From Gammaproteobacteria bacterium (GTDB taxonomy: Bacteria; Pseudomonadota; Gammaproteobacteria; Steroidobacterales; Steroidobacteraceae): DNA of 5,051 nt. Both the position numbers and the translations under genes were made by a program. The first letter of the stretch is position 1, and each line of letters starts with the position of its first letter. The stretch is from the NCBI GenBank assembly GCA_030043215.1, contig JASHYG010000281.1, positions 1 to 5,051 of the forward strand. The letters are read 5' to 3'. The notes beneath the pieces are model-generated. The model was not told the origin of the DNA and did no database searches. It saw nothing but the letters and a program-made list of their open reading frames with translations. This document shows positions 4,331 to 5,051 of the stretch, piece after piece.

Positions 4331-5051
4331 ATGTTGGGTAGGCGTTTTGGATCTCTGTCGAGTGCTGCGCTTGGCCTTGTTGCCATTCAGGCGCTCGCTT
4401 CGTCGTCAGTACCTATTCCGCAAGTGAGCGGCCCCATGGCGTCGCCGGATATTCCCGGCGCTCCATCGCACAATTACACTTTCTTCGCCTCGAATCACAA
4501 CCTGGCGGCCCATGGGTATTTGGAAGAGGAATTCTTCATCAAGGGAACAGCCAGGACCTACAACACCCCGCCCGGCCAAACGGGCACGGTGAAGGACAGC
4601 GGCCTCCCCTATCTCACGCGCATCGTGGTGCGCCGTCCCGCCGATCCCAAACGCTTCAACGGCACGGTGCTCGTGGAATGGGTCAATGTCACCAACCTGT
4701 TCGACGCCGAAAATTTCTGGTTCTTCGGCTGGGAGCACATCATGCGGGCCGGCTATGTCTGGGTCGGCGTCTCGGCCCAGACCATCGGCGTCGCTGCACT
4801 GAAAAAGTGGAGCCCGCAACGCTATGGCGCGCTGGACGTGGGTGAAATCGTCGCGAGCGCCGGTCCCAACCGCGGCCCCGACCGTGACGCCATGTCCTAC
4901 GACATCTTCTCCCAGGCCGGCCAGGCGCTGCGCCATCCTGGCGACGTGGACATGCTGCACGGTCTGAAGCCGAAACTCTACCTCGCCGTCGGCGAATCCC
5001 AGTCGGCGGCGCGGCTCGCAACCTACATCAATTCCGTCCATCCCCTGGCGC
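4331..5051 (+). CDS. Exported alpha/beta hydrolase, Abhydrolase_10 type (partial; C-terminus beyond right edge)
   Basis: 240 residues are visible and the frame is open at the window edge. A signal peptide (MLGRRFGSLSSAALGLVAIQALA, cut near residue 23) indicates export. The body matches the 'alpha/beta hydrolase domain' family (Abhydrolase_10): ARTYNTPPG, then YLTRIVVRRPADPKRFNGTVLVEWVNV (94-120), GYVWVGVSAQTIGV (141-154) and the nucleophile elbow VGESQSAARL (220-229) with Ser223 as probable nucleophile. The elbow reads G-E-S-Q-S rather than G-x-S-x-G. The Asp/Glu and His partners should lie in the missing C-terminal part. Family members are predicted esterases or lipases; the substrate is unknown. 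AAGGGG (4321-4326) lies four bases before the ATG. The gene follows the cytochrome by 55 bp and may be in its operon. Codon use changes along the gene: 14 of the first 30 codons end in G or C, against 53 of 62 in residues 91-152. Confidence 0.85.
   Translation, partial: MLGRRFGSLSSAALGLVAIQALASSSVPIPQVSGPMASPDIPGAPSHNYTFFASNHNLAAHGYLEEEFFIKGTARTYNTPPGQTGTVKDSGLPYLTRIVVRRPADPKRFNGTVLVEWVNVTNLFDAENFWFFGWEHIMRAGYVWVGVSAQTIGVAALKKWSPQRYGALDVGEIVASAGPNRGPDRDAMSYDIFSQAGQALRHPGDVDMLHGLKPKLYLAVGESQSAARLATYINSVHPLA

Noticed and set aside
3670..4386. Minus-strand open frame (238 codons) opposite the cytochrome and the hydrolase start
   Set aside because: It covers two sense genes and their gap and has no domain. 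Long antisense frames are common in GC-rich genes.
4406..5041. Minus-strand open frame (211 codons) opposite the hydrolase
   Set aside because: Composition rich in Arg, Gly, Val and His as expected for an antisense frame; the sense strand encodes a recognised hydrolase.
1..5051. CRISPR array, tRNA/rRNA, insertion sequence, integrase or toxin-antitoxin pair
   Set aside because: I found no regularly spaced repeats, tRNA-like folds, transposase or integrase motifs, or terminal inverted repeats in the window.

Overview
This is a GC-rich bacterial window holding six protein genes, two of them cut by the window edges. There are no tRNA or rRNA genes, CRISPR arrays, transposases or integrases. The gene families (a membrane-anchored helix-turn-helix regulator with a PD40/TolB-like sensor, a Lipocalin_5 protein, a diheme cytochrome c, an Abhydrolase_10-type esterase) suggest a Gram-negative soil or water bacterium. 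A gammaproteobacterium of the Steroidobacter/Nevskia/Xanthomonadales kind or an acidobacterium would fit, but this is an inference from gene style, not a measured taxonomy.

Layout. 1-667 (minus) is the N-terminal part of a membrane-bound one-component regulator whose sensor domain continues beyond the left edge. 668-940 is a divergent intergenic region with a 20-bp-spaced direct repeat, a good -10 box for the regulator and, just before the next gene, a possible 19-codon leader ORF. 941-1657 (plus) is an exported protein of unknown function. 1658-1752 lies between convergent genes and contains a long, strong hairpin. 1753-2277 (minus) is an exported lipocalin-like protein with a Tat-like signal. 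2278-2392 is a second divergent promoter region. From 2393 a plus-strand run starts: a tandem GNAT acetyltransferase (2393-3250), an exported diheme cytochrome c (3271-4275) only 20 bp later, and, after a short hairpin, an exported alpha/beta hydrolase (4331 to the right edge).

How the parts may work together. Four of the six products carry export signals and a fifth is anchored in the inner membrane, so this is mainly a cell-envelope/periplasm neighbourhood. The regulator may control the divergent secreted protein. The GNAT, cytochrome and hydrolase genes are spaced like an operon. A periplasmic diheme cytochrome next to a secreted esterase fits oxidative breakdown of an organic substrate, with the cytochrome taking electrons from a dehydrogenase not seen here. 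I see no clear sign of a new defence, mobile or RNA-based system. The most interesting items are the regulator/secreted-protein pair with its patterned intergenic region and the leader ORF that overlaps a start codon.
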